The position numbers and the translations under genes are program-made. Below the pieces are notes generated by a model, which saw only the letters and a program-made list of their open reading frames with translations, searched no databases and was not told the DNA's origin. Of a DNA stretch of 64,000 bases, positions 10,001 to 19,536 are shown in pieces. The stretch's first letter is position 1; each line of letters begins with the position of its first letter. Source of the stretch: Rhodospirillaceae bacterium MC! (GTDB taxonomy: Bacteria > Pseudomonadota > Alphaproteobacteria > MC1); the NCBI GenBank assembly GCA_002632265.1, contig NQOV01000014.1, forward strand, positions 23,466-87,465, given 5' to 3'.

Positions 10001-10912
10001 TTATAATAAAATGAGAGAGAGCGTGATCACTCCACCAATAATGGTAGAAAATAGCAAACAGAATAAGGGCAGAACATACTTATAAGCTTTATTTGTGCGT
10101 TTCACTAAGATATTAACAAATAATCTACATGCAGGACTCACAAGTAATAGCACTAAAGGGGCGAAAAGTTTAGTTTTATCTAGAGTAGTATTAAAAAGTA
10201 CTTCGCTATTGATTAAAGCTACCAACATCCCCCCCATCATTATGGATAAGGACAAACTAAATCTAAAAGAGAAAATAAAGTAATTGATCAAAATATACGC
10301 CAGCGAGACCCCTGATAAAGCAAATAAAGTATTTGCAAGATTCATAATGTTATATTTTTGAAAGACTAAACCATAAACGATACAAAAGGCGGTTACTCCG
10401 ATAGCACTAGATACATCTTCCTGAAAGCCGTCATTTACTAGTAATCCGAATAGAACAACTCCTAATATGGTTATTATAATTAGCGGAGCATAATCAAAGT
10501 GCGTACTCTGAATTTTAAGAATCTTATACCAATAGATATTCACAAGAACTAAAATAATAACAAACGGAAAGGATATACTTTTTAAAAAAGGTATACTTTT
10601 AATTACTAAACTTAATAGACTAATCACTAAGGCTACTATACAGGCAAGCAAGATGAGATATATCATTTTATCATGTCTGTTAACATATAATGACGCTGAT
10701 GCGGTATTGCTGGCGATATGAGTGATTTTCAACATGGATATCATGGCAAATAAGCCACCCAACAAACCCCCAAGCCAACGCATGCCTTTTGCCGTACGGA
10801 AAACAGTTAACACCAACATCCCAATAAATGCAATGATAAAGGGATAAAATACGCCAATGGTAAATTCATGCTTGATTATTAATAGAGCTTGGGATTGAAT
10901 GTTATCTAACAT
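10001..10912 (-). CDS. Polytopic membrane protein of unknown function
   Basis: 303 residues with about nine or ten hydrophobic helices and almost no soluble loops. The start follows GAGG at normal spacing. I do not recognise a family motif. A conserved-looking cytoplasmic stretch TAKGMRWLGGLLGG lies near the N-terminus. Helices alternate with short Lys/Arg-rich turns. The next gene upstream encodes a small basic protein 44 bp away, so the two could be co-transcribed. It could be a transporter or envelope protein. Confidence 0.7.
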   Translation of the reverse strand: MLDNIQSQALLIIKHEFTIGVFYPFIIAFIGMLVLTVFRTAKGMRWLGGLLGGLFAMISMLKITHIASNTASASLYVNRHDKMIYLILLACIVALVISLLSLVIKSIPFLKSISFPFVIILVLVNIYWYKILKIQSTHFDYAPLIIITILGVVLFGLLVNDGFQEDVSSAIGVTAFCIVYGLVFQKYNIMNLANTLFALSGVSLAYILINYFIFSFRFSLSLSIMMGGMLVALINSEVLFNTTLDKTKLFAPLVLLLVSPACRLFVNILVKRTNKAYKYVLPLFCLLFSTIIGGVITLSLILL

Positions 10913-10956
10913 TTATAGAATGCCTCGTCAGGTAAAAGTAAAGATAAGATTTAAGT

Positions 10957-11151
10957 TTAGTTTTCATTTGGATTTTCTTTCGTATTATTTTCTTCTGATG
11001 ATGTATGAGAAATAGGCGATGAAATATGCGAATCAGATCTTGATTTCTTTTGAGTTTTTCTTTTTGCAAGATTATTACGCAATGATGAAGCCAGACGATT
11101 CTTTTTTTCTTCCATACGTTCCTTATTTACGATATTAACACCATTTGTCAT
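10957..11151 (-). CDS. Small basic protein, hypothetical
   Basis: 64 residues starting MTNGVNIVNKERMEEKKNRL. The centre is Lys/Arg-rich (ASSLRNNLAKRKTQKKSRS) and the tail is Ser/Asn/Glu-rich and probably disordered. The ATG at 11149-11151 follows AAGGA. A longer reading with a hydrophobic N-terminus would run into tRNA-Thr and is rejected. Short proteins with this basic helix occur in other alphaproteobacteria, from memory. Function unknown. Confidence 0.62.
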   Translation of the reverse strand: MTNGVNIVNKERMEEKKNRLASSLRNNLAKRKTQKKSRSDSHISSPISHTSSEENNTKENPNEN

Positions 11152-11225
11152 TGGATAATTTTCCTTTATTTTCCATAGGATTTTCAACACAATAAAACAT
11201 ATTTTTAATATTCTACAAAAAAAAC

Positions 11226-11253
11226 TTGCAAAATGCAAGAAAATATGTAAAAT
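11226..11253 (+). promoter_or_regulatory. Candidate promoter of tRNA-Thr
   Basis: TTGCAA (11226-11231), a 16-bp spacer and TAAAAT (11248-11253) end 10 bp before the tRNA, which would give a start a few bases upstream of the mature 5' end. The -35 overlaps a small palindrome TTGCA/TGCAA. Confidence 0.5.
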
Positions 11254-11263
11254 ACAATTATAC

Positions 11264-11338
11264 GCCATCGTAGCTCAGGGGCAGAGCACACCCTTGGTAA
11301 GGGTGAGGTCGGTGGTTCAATTCCACTCGGTGGCACCA
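11264..11338 (+). tRNA. tRNA-Thr (anticodon GGU)
   Basis: Full cloverleaf. The acceptor arm GCCATCG pairs with CGGTGGC, including one G-T pair. The D-arm contains AGCTCAGGGGCAGAGC. The anticodon stem CACCC/GGGTG holds the loop TTGGTAA (anticodon GGT). The T-arm has the GGTTCAATTCC loop region. CCA is encoded at 11336-11338. The anticodon reads threonine ACC/ACU codons. Confidence 0.96.
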
Positions 11339-11498
11339 TTTATATATATGGTCCTATTGGATTATACTTGTGAATTATATTTATGAATTACGAGTTTTTA
11401 CTTCAATAGCTTACATCTCTAATATTTAAATAATTTCATGCTTGATATTTTATCAGCTAAATTCTTTAAATATTAGAGATTATTTTATTTTATTTAGA

Positions 11499-11527
11499 TT
11501 GACCTTTTGCACATTTTACGCTATATT
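11499..11527 (+). promoter_or_regulatory. Sigma-70 promoter of deoA-deoB
   Basis: TTGACC (11499-11504), a 17-bp spacer and TATATT (11522-11527), 43 bp before the deoA start codon. Boxes and spacing are near consensus. Confidence 0.7.
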
Positions 11528-11569
11528 CTAAAGTATAATGTAAAACTCAACAAAAACAAAGGCAAGAGA

Positions 11570-12898
11570 ATGTTTATAGCACAAGAATTTATCCGCACAA
11601 AAAGAGACAATAAGCCATTATCAAAAGAGATGATAGACGATTTCATCAAAGGGGTAATGGATGAAACAGTAACAAACGAACACATAAGTGCTTTCGCCAT
11701 GGCGGTATTTTTTAACTCTCTTGATATGGATGAGCGAACATTTTTAACTCAAGCCATGCGAGATTCGGGGAATGTACTACAGTGGGATAATCTGAACGGC
11801 CCCGTGGTAGATAAGCATTCCACTGGCGGAGTTGGGGATGTGGTATCACTTATGCTCGGGCCTATTTTATCGGCTTGTGGGGCGTATGTGCCGATGATAT
11901 CAGGGCGAGGCCTTGGCCACACAGGGGGAACTCTCGATAAATTCGAATCTATCATTGGTTATAACGTAACTCCAGATGATCAACTATTCGCAAAAGTAGT
12001 AAAAGAATGCGGAGTGGCAATAATTGGACAGACGTCATCTCTAGCTCCTGCCGATAAGCGTATATATTCCATTCGTGATACCACAAGCACGGTTGAAAGC
12101 GTAGCGATGATCAGCTCATCAATCCTAGCGAAAAAACTAGCCGAAGGGTTGGACGCTTTGTGTCTAGATGTGAAAGTCGGTAGCGGAGCATTCATGCCAA
12201 CTTACGAGAAATCAAAGGAATTAGCTCAATCAATTGTTACAATTGCCAACAAAGCAGGCGTTAAATGTGAAGCGGTTCTTACGGATATGAATCAAGTTCT
12301 CGCAAGTACGGCAGGGAATGCGGTTGAGGTTTTTGAAGCGGTGGAATATCTTATGAATAAGAATATTAATCCTCGTTTACATGCGGTTACTAAGGCCTTA
12401 TGTAGCTCTTCTTTAGTGATCGCAGGACTATATAAAACAGAAGAACAAGCAGGAAAAAAAGTTGAAGAAGTTCTTAAAAACGGTAAAGCTCTCGAGATAT
12501 TCTCAAAAATGGTCAATATGCTAGGTGGGCCTTTAGATTTCGTCGAAAAATATGATACATATTTAACAAAAGCCCCTATTATCCGCCCAATTTACGCCCA
12601 GCAAACGGGGATAGTTGAAAGCATGAACACCATTGAAATCGGTATGGCAGTTGTCGGCTTAGGTGGTGGACGCATGAAACCAAGCGATAAGATTGATCAT
12701 AGTGTGGGATTCTCGCAAATGATCAAACTTGGGGAAAAGGTGGATAGTCAAACCCCTATCGCCTTTGTGCATGCCAAAGATGAAGACACATTCAAATTCG
12801 CCGAACAAAAAGTATTAAACGCTCTAAAAATTGGCGATAAAGCTCCCAAGATCCAAGAAATATACGAGACCGTAACCTATGATGAAAATCAAAAATAA
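11570..12898 (+). CDS. deoA: Thymidine phosphorylase
   Basis: Phosphorolysis of thymidine/deoxyuridine to the base and 2-deoxyribose-1-phosphate in the cytoplasm. With the ATG at 11570 (preceded by AAGG) it has 442 residues, close to E. coli DeoA (440). A longer reading from 11507 lacks a ribosome site. Motifs are the phosphate/nucleoside-binding [20 protein letters not shown] (about 84-103), [18 protein letters not shown] and [19 protein letters not shown]. The C-terminal dimer domain contains [20 protein letters not shown]. It is followed by deoB, whose enzyme isomerises the sugar phosphate released here. It also supplies the base-salvage route ending in upp. Confidence 0.95.
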   Translation: MFIAQEFIRTKRDNKPLSKEMIDDFIKGVMDETVTNEHISAFAMAVFFNSLDMDERTFLTQAMRDSGNVLQWDNLNGPVVDKHSTGGVGDVVSLMLGPILSACGAYVPMISGRGLGHTGGTLDKFESIIGYNVTPDDQLFAKVVKECGVAIIGQTSSLAPADKRIYSIRDTTSTVESVAMISSSILAKKLAEGLDALCLDVKVGSGAFMPTYEKSKELAQSIVTIANKAGVKCEAVLTDMNQVLASTAGNAVEVFEAVEYLMNKNINPRLHAVTKALCSSSLVIAGLYKTEEQAGKKVEEVLKNGKALEIFSKMVNMLGGPLDFVEKYDTYLTKAPIIRPIYAQQTGIVESMNTIEIGMAVVGLGGGRMKPSDKIDHSVGFSQMIKLGEKVDSQTPIAFVHAKDEDTFKFAEQKVLNALKIGDKAPKIQEIYETVTYDENQK

Positions 12899-12982
12899 AA
12901 ATAAGAATAAAAATAGTAACAATTAAGAATAATCAAAAATCACAACAACAAGAAATGAGAAATAAGAAATGAGAATAACATC

Positions 12983-14212
12983 ATGAGAACATTTTTACTA
13001 ATTATGGATTCTTTCGGCATAGGTAACGCCGATGACGCTGATACATTTGGCGATGTTGGTAGTAACACCTTGGGCAATATCGCCAAAGCCTGCGTACAAG
13101 GTAAGGGCGATAATGAGCGACGTAAGGGGAAATTAAACATACCCAATCTAACCAGTTTGGGTCTTGCTCAAGCTTATGGCGTAAATAATAACAATGAAAT
13201 CTTAGATCTTGCCAACGATTCGCAAAAAGCACCACACCCCCAAGCCTTTTGGGGATCAGCCAAGGAAAATTCCAAAGGCAAAGACACACCGTCAGGACAC
13301 TGGGAAATCGCAGGCTATCCTGTAACCTTTGATTGGGGCTTTTTTCCTGATAAAGAAAAATGTTTCCCTAAAAAGTTAGTCGATGATTTCATCAAGCAAA
13401 CCAACGTAACAGGAGTATTGTGTGAGACCCATTCAAGCGGTACGGTGGTACTTGATAAATTCGGCGAAGAACACATGAAAACAGGCAAGCCAATTTTATA
13501 CACCAGTGCAGATTCTGTCTTTCAAATAGCTTGCCATGAAGAGACATTCGGCTTAGAGCGTTTACTTGAAATATGCGAGATAGCAAGAGAATTAGTAGAT
13601 GAATATAACATCGGTCGTGTAATCGCTCGCCCATTTGTAGGCCATAAGGCAGGATCATTCAAACGCACCGCCAACAGACACGACTACACCACCCCACCCC
13701 AAGAAAAAACCGTACTGGATATCTTAAAGGAAAATAATCACGAAGTTATCAGCGTCGGCAAGATCAAAGATATTTTCGCAGGATGTGGCATAACTCAAGC
13801 CTATAAAGCAAGCGGATTACAAGACTTATTTAACGAAACCCTAATCCAAGAAAAAGCCACAAGAGGACAAAACGCCCTTATTTTTACCAACTTTGTCGAT
13901 TTCGATATGGAATGGGGCCACCGCCGAAACATCGGTGGATACGCCCACGGCTTAGAATATTTTGACAGTCGCATTAACGAACTGGTAAAACTAATGACCG
14001 ATGATGACATCATGATCATAACCGCCGACCACGGTTGCGATCCCACATGGCAAGGATCAGACCACACCCGAGAAAACATCCCAGTATTTGGCATATACAA
14101 CAAAAAACAACTCAAAAACATCGGCATACGCCCCACCTTCGCCGACATCGGAGCTACAATTTCCACACACTCCCAAATCCCCCAAACCAAATTCGGCACA
14201 AGCTTTTTATAA
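12983..14212 (+). CDS. deoB: Phosphopentomutase
   Basis: Interconverts (deoxy)ribose-1-phosphate and -5-phosphate (409 residues, E. coli 407). It belongs to the alkaline-phosphatase-like metalloenzyme superfamily. The N-terminus [20 protein letters not shown] carries the first metal-binding Asp. SGHWEIAG holds the phosphorylated Thr/Ser neighbourhood. [13 protein letters not shown] and [19 protein letters not shown] supply the remaining Asp/His ligands. It lies 84 bp after deoA in an A-rich gap and is probably co-transcribed. The sequence is intact. Confidence 0.95.
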   Translation: MRTFLLIMDSFGIGNADDADTFGDVGSNTLGNIAKACVQGKGDNERRKGKLNIPNLTSLGLAQAYGVNNNNEILDLANDSQKAPHPQAFWGSAKENSKGKDTPSGHWEIAGYPVTFDWGFFPDKEKCFPKKLVDDFIKQTNVTGVLCETHSSGTVVLDKFGEEHMKTGKPILYTSADSVFQIACHEETFGLERLLEICEIARELVDEYNIGRVIARPFVGHKAGSFKRTANRHDYTTPPQEKTVLDILKENNHEVISVGKIKDIFAGCGITQAYKASGLQDLFNETLIQEKATRGQNALIFTNFVDFDMEWGHRRNIGGYAHGLEYFDSRINELVKLMTDDDIMIITADHGCDPTWQGSDHTRENIPVFGIYNKKQLKNIGIRPTFADIGATISTHSQIPQTKFGTSFL

Positions 14213-14280
14213 TTCAATCAATGCAAGATAAGATAAGATAAAAAATAAAATGAACATCTAGCCACGCATTCACTCTTTTT

Positions 14281-14415
14281 ATTTCACTGTTATACATTTC
14301 ACTGTTATACATTTCACTGTTATACATTCCATTGTTATACATTCCATTGTTGCATATTTCATTGTGGTATATTTCATTGTGGTATATTTCATTGTGGTAT
14401 ATTTCATTGTGGTAT
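14281..14415. repeat. 15-bp minisatellite, nine units
   Basis: Nine tandem 15-bp units. The first three read ATTTCACTGTTATAC, two intermediate units have ATTCCATTGTT..., and the last four read ATTTCATTGTGGTAT. The graded change along the array is typical of slippage plus local homogenisation. It is noncoding, between the convergent deoB and mgtE genes, and runs into the palindrome at 14412. Confidence 0.9.
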
Positions 14416-14462
14416 ATTTGTTATTGCTGGCCTAAATATTAGGCCAGCAATAACAAATATAC
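14412..14462. repeat. Near-perfect 51-nt palindrome with GCTGGCCTAA core
   Basis: Arms of 24 bp (14412-14435 and 14439-14462) pair perfectly around a 3-nt loop. With one bulged G the pairing extends six more base pairs into ATTGTG/CACAAT. The core GCTGGCCTAA/TTAGGCCAGC recurs at the ends of an inverted repeat at 42121-42258. It could be a transcription end or the joined ends of a small mobile element. Confidence 0.85.
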
Positions 14463-14520
14463 ACAATAGATAATGAGAGATAATAGATAGAAAACAATAA
14501 AACAAGAAAATAAAAAAACA

Positions 14521-14558
14521 AGATCCTAAATAAACATGACTAATTTTATTTAGGATCT
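14521..14558 (-). terminator. Intrinsic terminator of mgtE
   Basis: A perfect 14-bp stem (AGATCCTAAATAAA/TTTATTTAGGATCT) with a 10-nt loop. On the minus strand it is followed by TTGTTTTTTTATTTT. It lies about 130 bp past the mgtE stop. Confidence 0.75.
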
Positions 14559-14686
14559 GGGATCTACTATATATTATATTTCTAGAACAAACTCTCAATA
14601 TCCCCATAAAGTTCTAACTGCTTTTTCACATTTCCATACTAAAGCAATCTCACACTCAAGCAGGCACATACTAAAGCAGACACATA

Positions 14687-16141
14687 CTAAAGCAGACAAG
14701 CGGTGGCTAGGCTTAGGAAGATGAAGAAACCACAAATATCTGTAAGGGTTGTTAAGATCACGCCAGAGGCTACGGCAGGATCGATTTTCAAGGCGTTTAG
14801 AACTATGGGAACAACATAGCCCAAAGTACCAGCAATGAATAAGTTCGCCAACATGGCAGATCCTAAAACGATAGAAACTCCGAGATTATGGTATAAAATA
14901 TATGAGCCTATGCTTGCTAAAAATCCAAAGATTACGCCGTTAACTACTCCTACGCTAAATTCCTTAATAAAGGCGGATTTCCTGTTGGCAGGTGTTAGCT
15001 CGTTGGTGGCTATGGATCTGATCAAGACCGTTAACCCTTGCGTTCCAGAACTTCCGCATAAAGATGTAATGATCGGCATTAGGCTTGCTAAAATCACAAT
15101 ATGAGCCACGGTATTACTAAATAATGTAATGATCCCTGCCGATAAAAATGTGGCGAATAAGTTAATGGCTAACCACATGAATCTCTTTAACACGGTTTGA
15201 GTTAGATTCTTATGGAAATCGGAATCAGATAAACCACCCATGTGCATTAGATCTTGTTCATTTTCTTCTTGGATAACGTCGACCACATCATCAATGGTAA
15301 TACTACCAATGATCGAGCCATTAGAGTCGATAACCGCTGCCGAAACAAAATTTCTAGCCGAGAATAAGGCCGCAACATCTTCTTGATCCATATCAGCAGG
15401 AATAGGGACATAATTGGGATTCATAATCTTCTTCAATTTAAGCTTAGGGCTAGATCTTACTAAGGTAGATATGGGAATGTATCCTAAAGGTTTATTATCT
15501 AGATCAACGATGAAATAATCATAAAACAACATGGGTAAGCTTTTGCGATTCTCTCTTGTGAATTTCAAAGCGTCGGCCACTGTCCAGTTCTCATTTAATG
15601 AAACGTAATTCCATTCCATCATACGTCCAGCGGTATCATCTTCATAGACGGCAAAAACATGCTCTAAGAGATCACGCTGTTCTTGGGGTAAAAGATTAAT
15701 TATCTCATGCTGTTCGGTTTCGCTAAGATCTTCTAAAACCATAACCGCATCATCAATATCCAATTCCGCCAGTAATAAGGAGAATCTTTTTAGCCCCACA
15801 TTTTTTAGAATAGCATCTCGAATGCCTGATGTGGTTTCCGCTAAAGTATGAGCAGGAAAATCTTCCCCTAAAATACTCACAACAAGCATTGATTTATGCA
15901 AAGGCAAACCACCAATTAACGTACTTAGATCCGCAAAATGTAAAAGAGATAATTGCTCGATAATCTCTGCCTTAACATCATAATTTTTATCTTCGCTGGG
16001 ATCTTGGTCAATATTATCATAGGTAAAATATGGATCATCATTTAAGATATCTAGCACATCTACATCTATTTCATCGAGCTTATCAGATATGGACATGGTA
16101 AGAAAATCCATTTCATCCATGCGATTTAATTCAATAACCAT
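14687..16141 (-). CDS. mgtE: Magnesium transporter MgtE
   Basis: Mg2+ channel of the inner membrane (484 residues from the ATG at 16139-16141). That ATG has GGGAGG just upstream. A TTG one codon earlier is less likely. Domain order is the MgtE N domain (about 60-165, with LPQEQRDLLEHVFAVYEDDTAGRMM), paired CBS domains (about 170-290, ending GSITIDDVVDVIQEE) and five membrane helices (about 310-484). The pore segment reads LMPIITSLCGSSGTQGLTVL, with the family's G-G-N-x-G-x-Q region as GSSGTQG. The N-terminal ~55 residues are acidic. No Mg riboswitch is visible upstream. Confidence 0.94.
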   Translation of the reverse strand: MVIELNRMDEMDFLTMSISDKLDEIDVDVLDILNDDPYFTYDNIDQDPSEDKNYDVKAEIIEQLSLLHFADLSTLIGGLPLHKSMLVVSILGEDFPAHTLAETTSGIRDAILKNVGLKRFSLLLAELDIDDAVMVLEDLSETEQHEIINLLPQEQRDLLEHVFAVYEDDTAGRMMEWNYVSLNENWTVADALKFTRENRKSLPMLFYDYFIVDLDNKPLGYIPISTLVRSSPKLKLKKIMNPNYVPIPADMDQEDVAALFSARNFVSAAVIDSNGSIIGSITIDDVVDVIQEENEQDLMHMGGLSDSDFHKNLTQTVLKRFMWLAINLFATFLSAGIITLFSNTVAHIVILASLMPIITSLCGSSGTQGLTVLIRSIATNELTPANRKSAFIKEFSVGVVNGVIFGFLASIGSYILYHNLGVSIVLGSAMLANLFIAGTLGYVVPIVLNALKIDPAVASGVILTTLTDICGFFIFLSLATACLL

Positions 16142-16373
16142 CAAAACCTCCCTTAATTTATTATCTATTACTTATTTATAACCTAGTCTTATACATCCAT
16201 TTTTCTTATTTTGTACTTATTTTATAGTACCTTACATTAAATCTTAGAATAGATTCAATTTTAATCTTTAAAAAAAAGTTATTTTATACTACAATATTTA
16301 TAACATAAATGCAAGTATATAACGCTTAAAAATTTGAATTAAAAATTCTCAAGATTGAAATGATAAAATAGAA

Positions 16374-17048
16374 ATGAAAAAAATATCCAGCAAAAACCAT
16401 ATTGATTGGTTTATATTCGAAGAACCACAAGAATATAGCTCAACAATCAAACGCATGAATGACTACGTTGAGCAGATCATATCAGGTAAAGTTAATCAAG
16501 CCGTATGGCTTTTAGAACATCAAGAAGTTTATACCGCTGGCACAAGTGCCAATGATCACGATCTACTAGATAAAAACAAACTTCCCGTAATTAAAAGCAA
16601 ACGAGGCGGACAATATACCTACCACGGAAAAGGTCAACGTATCGCCTATGTTATGCTAGATCTCCATAAATATGGTAAGGATGTAAGTAAGTTTGTTCAT
16701 AATCTGGAAAGCTGGATCATTCGCACATTGGATGATCAGAACATCAAAGCCTTTACGGTTGCCGATAGAGTCGGCGTTTGGGTAAAAGATGAAAGTAAAA
16801 TCAGCGAGAATAAAATATGTGCCTTAGGGGTGCATGTTAAACGCTGGATAACAAGCCACGGAATCGCCCTAAATATCAATACTGATCTAGAACATTATTC
16901 AGGAATCGTCCCCTGTGGAATCTCTGCTTATGGTGTAACCTCAATCAAGCAAGAAAATAACAAAAATAACTCGCATATAAATATTGATATGAATGAAGTA
17001 GATACACAATTATATAACAATTTCTACGAAATTTTTAAGGAAATTTAA
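16374..17048 (+). CDS. lipB: Octanoyl-[ACP]:protein N-octanoyltransferase
   Basis: Transfers octanoyl from ACP to lipoyl domains of 2-oxoacid dehydrogenases and GcvH, the first step of lipoate synthesis. It has 224 residues, the usual length. The LipB signature RGGQYTYHGKGQRIAYVMLD is present (usually RGGQ-T-HGPGQ, so one Pro is Lys). The catalytic Lys segment is CALGVHVKRWITSHGIALN, and the catalytic Cys lies in GIVPCGI. No strong ribosome site precedes the ATG. It is followed by rpoD and its own promoter. Confidence 0.93.
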   Translation: MKKISSKNHIDWFIFEEPQEYSSTIKRMNDYVEQIISGKVNQAVWLLEHQEVYTAGTSANDHDLLDKNKLPVIKSKRGGQYTYHGKGQRIAYVMLDLHKYGKDVSKFVHNLESWIIRTLDDQNIKAFTVADRVGVWVKDESKISENKICALGVHVKRWITSHGIALNINTDLEHYSGIVPCGISAYGVTSIKQENNKNNSHINIDMNEVDTQLYNNFYEIFKEI

Positions 17049-17057
17049 ACGAATCTC

Positions 17058-17086
17058 TTGTAAATGGATTATATATACAGTATAAT
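17058..17086 (+). promoter_or_regulatory. Sigma-70 promoter of rpoD
   Basis: TTGTAA (17058-17063), 17-bp spacer and consensus TATAAT (17081-17086), about 110 bp before the rpoD ATG. Confidence 0.6.
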
Positions 17087-17195
17087 CTATATTTCATAAA
17101 TATGTTTGATTAATGAATATATTTACTGATACAACAAATTTATCTTGGCAACCGCTTACTTGATCTTCAATTAATTTTTTATTACAGGATTTTAA

Positions 17196-19334
17196 ATGAC
17201 TTCTAACGATAATGGTCAGAACAACGAAAATGTTATTGCACAAAACTCTCAAAAGAAAACTGACATTGTTAAAACTTTAGAAGTACTACATAAAGAGCGT
17301 GGCTATGTAACCGTTGATGAGTTGAACGACTTTCTACCACAAGAAATGTTCTCTACCGATCAAATGGAAGACACTATCTCTTCATTAACAGAAGCAGGAA
17401 TCACCGTAAAAAGTAAAGCGGTAGAAATATCATCCGACGATGAAGAGATCACAGCGTCCGAAGAAAACCCCTTCGGCAAACCTGGATACGACGACAAAAA
17501 AGAATTTAAAGATCTTGCCCAACTTACAGGTAACCTAAAAGATTCAGACGCTATCCATACGGACGACACCGTAAGAATGTATCTACGTGAAATGGGCAAT
17601 ATGCTATTGCTTTCACGTGAGGGGGAAATCGCCATTGCCAAACGTGTAGAAATTGGTAATCAAGCACTAATCGAAGGCCTATGGAGTTCGCCAATTACCC
17701 TTAAGGCGATTGTCGGTTGGTATGAACAAATCCAACAAGAGGGTATGGATCTAAGCGGAATTATCGATCTTGAAGCCACATGGCAACAAAGTGATCTTGA
17801 AGTGCGTGAAGAAGATCTTAAACCAGAAAGCGATATCAATGTCTCATTAAAAGAATTGGACATAGAAATCGAAGAACCTAGAAACGAAGAAGACGAAGAC
17901 GAAGACGACGATAAAGACGAAATTCTTAATGCTCGCAAAAAAGGAGACAAAAAAGAAGAAAAAGAAGAGTTTAAAGATAAAGAAAATGAAACAAATGAGA
18001 ACATAGATCCTATCTTAAAAATAAGATCCGATGAGTATAGAGATATTGAAGTGGATGAAAATGGCAACATTGAGACTCATCTAATGCTCGAACATTCCCT
18101 ACGAGAATATGTATTTGAAAGATTCGACAAAATCGAATACATTCACAACGAAGTAAACAAGCTCTTAAAAATTCGCCTAAAACGCTTAAGATCTGGACGC
18201 TCTACCGAAACCAAAGAAGAAGAACGCTATCTTCCATTATTGGCAAAAGTCCAAGAAATTGTTTCTGATATCTCTTTAAAATCCCAACGTATTGAAGATC
18301 TTACAAAGTATTTATATGATCTAAATAAGGCGATTATCAATTCGGAGGGAAGTATTATGCGTTTGGCCTTGTCATGTAAAATCAAACGTGATGACTTCCT
18401 ATTCGCTTGGCGTGGTTCGGAGCTGGATGAAAACTGGTTAAATAAATTAACTATGGTTGATGAGAAATGGCGTCTCTTAAAAGAAAAACATTTCGATGAG
18501 ATAGAAAAATATCGTAAGAAAATCGAAGAAGTAGTAGAAAAATCTGGTTTACCTGTGGCCGATTTCAAAGTGGCCGTTGCTAAAATCCAAAAGGGCGAAC
18601 GTGTGGCCATGCGTGCCAAGCAAGAAATGGTTGAAGCCAACTTGCGTCTTGTGATTTCCATTGCTAAAAAATATACAAATCGTGGCTTACAATTCCTTGA
18701 TCTCATTCAAGAGGGAAATATCGGCTTAATGAAAGCGGTAGATAAGTTTGAATATCGCCGTGGTTATAAATTCTCAACCTACGCCACATGGTGGATACGC
18801 CAAGCAATTACTCGCTCAATTGCCGATCAAGCCCGTACAATTCGTATTCCTGTCCACATGATCGAAACCATTAATAAAATGATGCGTGCAGGTAGACAGA
18901 TCTTTAACGAAATGGGACGAGAAGCCTATCCGTCAGAATTGGCGGCGACCCTTTCCATTGGTGAAGATAAAGTCCGTAAAGTTCAAAAGATCATTAAAGA
19001 ACCAATCGCCCTAGAAACCCCAATCGGCGATGAAAAGGATTCAACTCTAGGCGATTTCATCGAAGACAAAAACGCCGTTATGCCACTTGATGCAGCGATT
19101 CAAGGTAAATTAATCGATACCACATCAAGAGTCCTATCATCACTAACTCCACGAGAAGAGCGTGTTTTACGTATGCGTTTTGGTATCGGCACATCAACCG
19201 ATCACACACTCGAAGAAGTTGGACAGCAATTCCGAGTAACACGTGAACGCATAAGACAAATCGAAGCCAAAGCCCTACGCAAACTAAAACACCCTAGCAG
19301 ATCAAGAAAACTACGAAGTTTCTTAGATTACTAA
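17196..19334 (+). CDS. rpoD: RNA polymerase primary sigma factor (sigma-70)
   Basis: Housekeeping sigma factor, 712 residues. Region 1.1 covers about 20-85. Region 1.2 follows ([21 protein letters not shown]). A long acidic nonconserved linker has a run of Glu/Asp/Lys at about 225-275. Region 2 is canonical ([20 protein letters not shown] and [21 protein letters not shown]). Region 3 and region 4 follow, with the helix-turn-helix [20 protein letters not shown] and the end [12 protein letters not shown]. The acidic linker is larger than in gammaproteobacteria and fits alphaproteobacteria. Motifs are intact. Confidence 0.97.
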   Translation: MTSNDNGQNNENVIAQNSQKKTDIVKTLEVLHKERGYVTVDELNDFLPQEMFSTDQMEDTISSLTEAGITVKSKAVEISSDDEEITASEENPFGKPGYDDKKEFKDLAQLTGNLKDSDAIHTDDTVRMYLREMGNMLLLSREGEIAIAKRVEIGNQALIEGLWSSPITLKAIVGWYEQIQQEGMDLSGIIDLEATWQQSDLEVREEDLKPESDINVSLKELDIEIEEPRNEEDEDEDDDKDEILNARKKGDKKEEKEEFKDKENETNENIDPILKIRSDEYRDIEVDENGNIETHLMLEHSLREYVFERFDKIEYIHNEVNKLLKIRLKRLRSGRSTETKEEERYLPLLAKVQEIVSDISLKSQRIEDLTKYLYDLNKAIINSEGSIMRLALSCKIKRDDFLFAWRGSELDENWLNKLTMVDEKWRLLKEKHFDEIEKYRKKIEEVVEKSGLPVADFKVAVAKIQKGERVAMRAKQEMVEANLRLVISIAKKYTNRGLQFLDLIQEGNIGLMKAVDKFEYRRGYKFSTYATWWIRQAITRSIADQARTIRIPVHMIETINKMMRAGRQIFNEMGREAYPSELAATLSIGEDKVRKVQKIIKEPIALETPIGDEKDSTLGDFIEDKNAVMPLDAAIQGKLIDTTSRVLSSLTPREERVLRMRFGIGTSTDHTLEEVGQQFRVTRERIRQIEAKALRKLKHPSRSRKLRSFLDY

Positions 19335-19536
19335 ACTCTTACTTATTTTCTAAGAGAAAAGTAACAAGCTCGTATTATGTTCTGTTCTATTATATTCTGT
19401 TATATTCTACCTTACGCTATCCCACTCTTTTAGCTTTTTATTATTTAAATACTAGACATACATACATACATATGATATAGTTTACTCAAATAAGGATAAT
19501 CTATAAACATATAATTAATATAAAGGTCTAAGAATT

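Noticed and set aside
11152..11268. Longer version of the small basic protein with a hydrophobic N-terminus
   Set aside because: It would overlap tRNA-Thr and lacks a ribosome site. The internal ATG has a good one.
13002..14217. Several minus-strand open frames inside deoB
   Set aside because: deoB is intact and typical. The antisense frames have no recognisable domain or start signal.
16145..16373. Magnesium riboswitch upstream of mgtE
   Set aside because: No conserved M-box or other recognised structured elements could be identified in this AT-rich gap.
17660..18070. Serine-rich minus-strand open frame inside rpoD
   Set aside because: Antisense shadow of the acidic rpoD linker (GAA/GAT codons read backwards as Ser/Phe/Leu).
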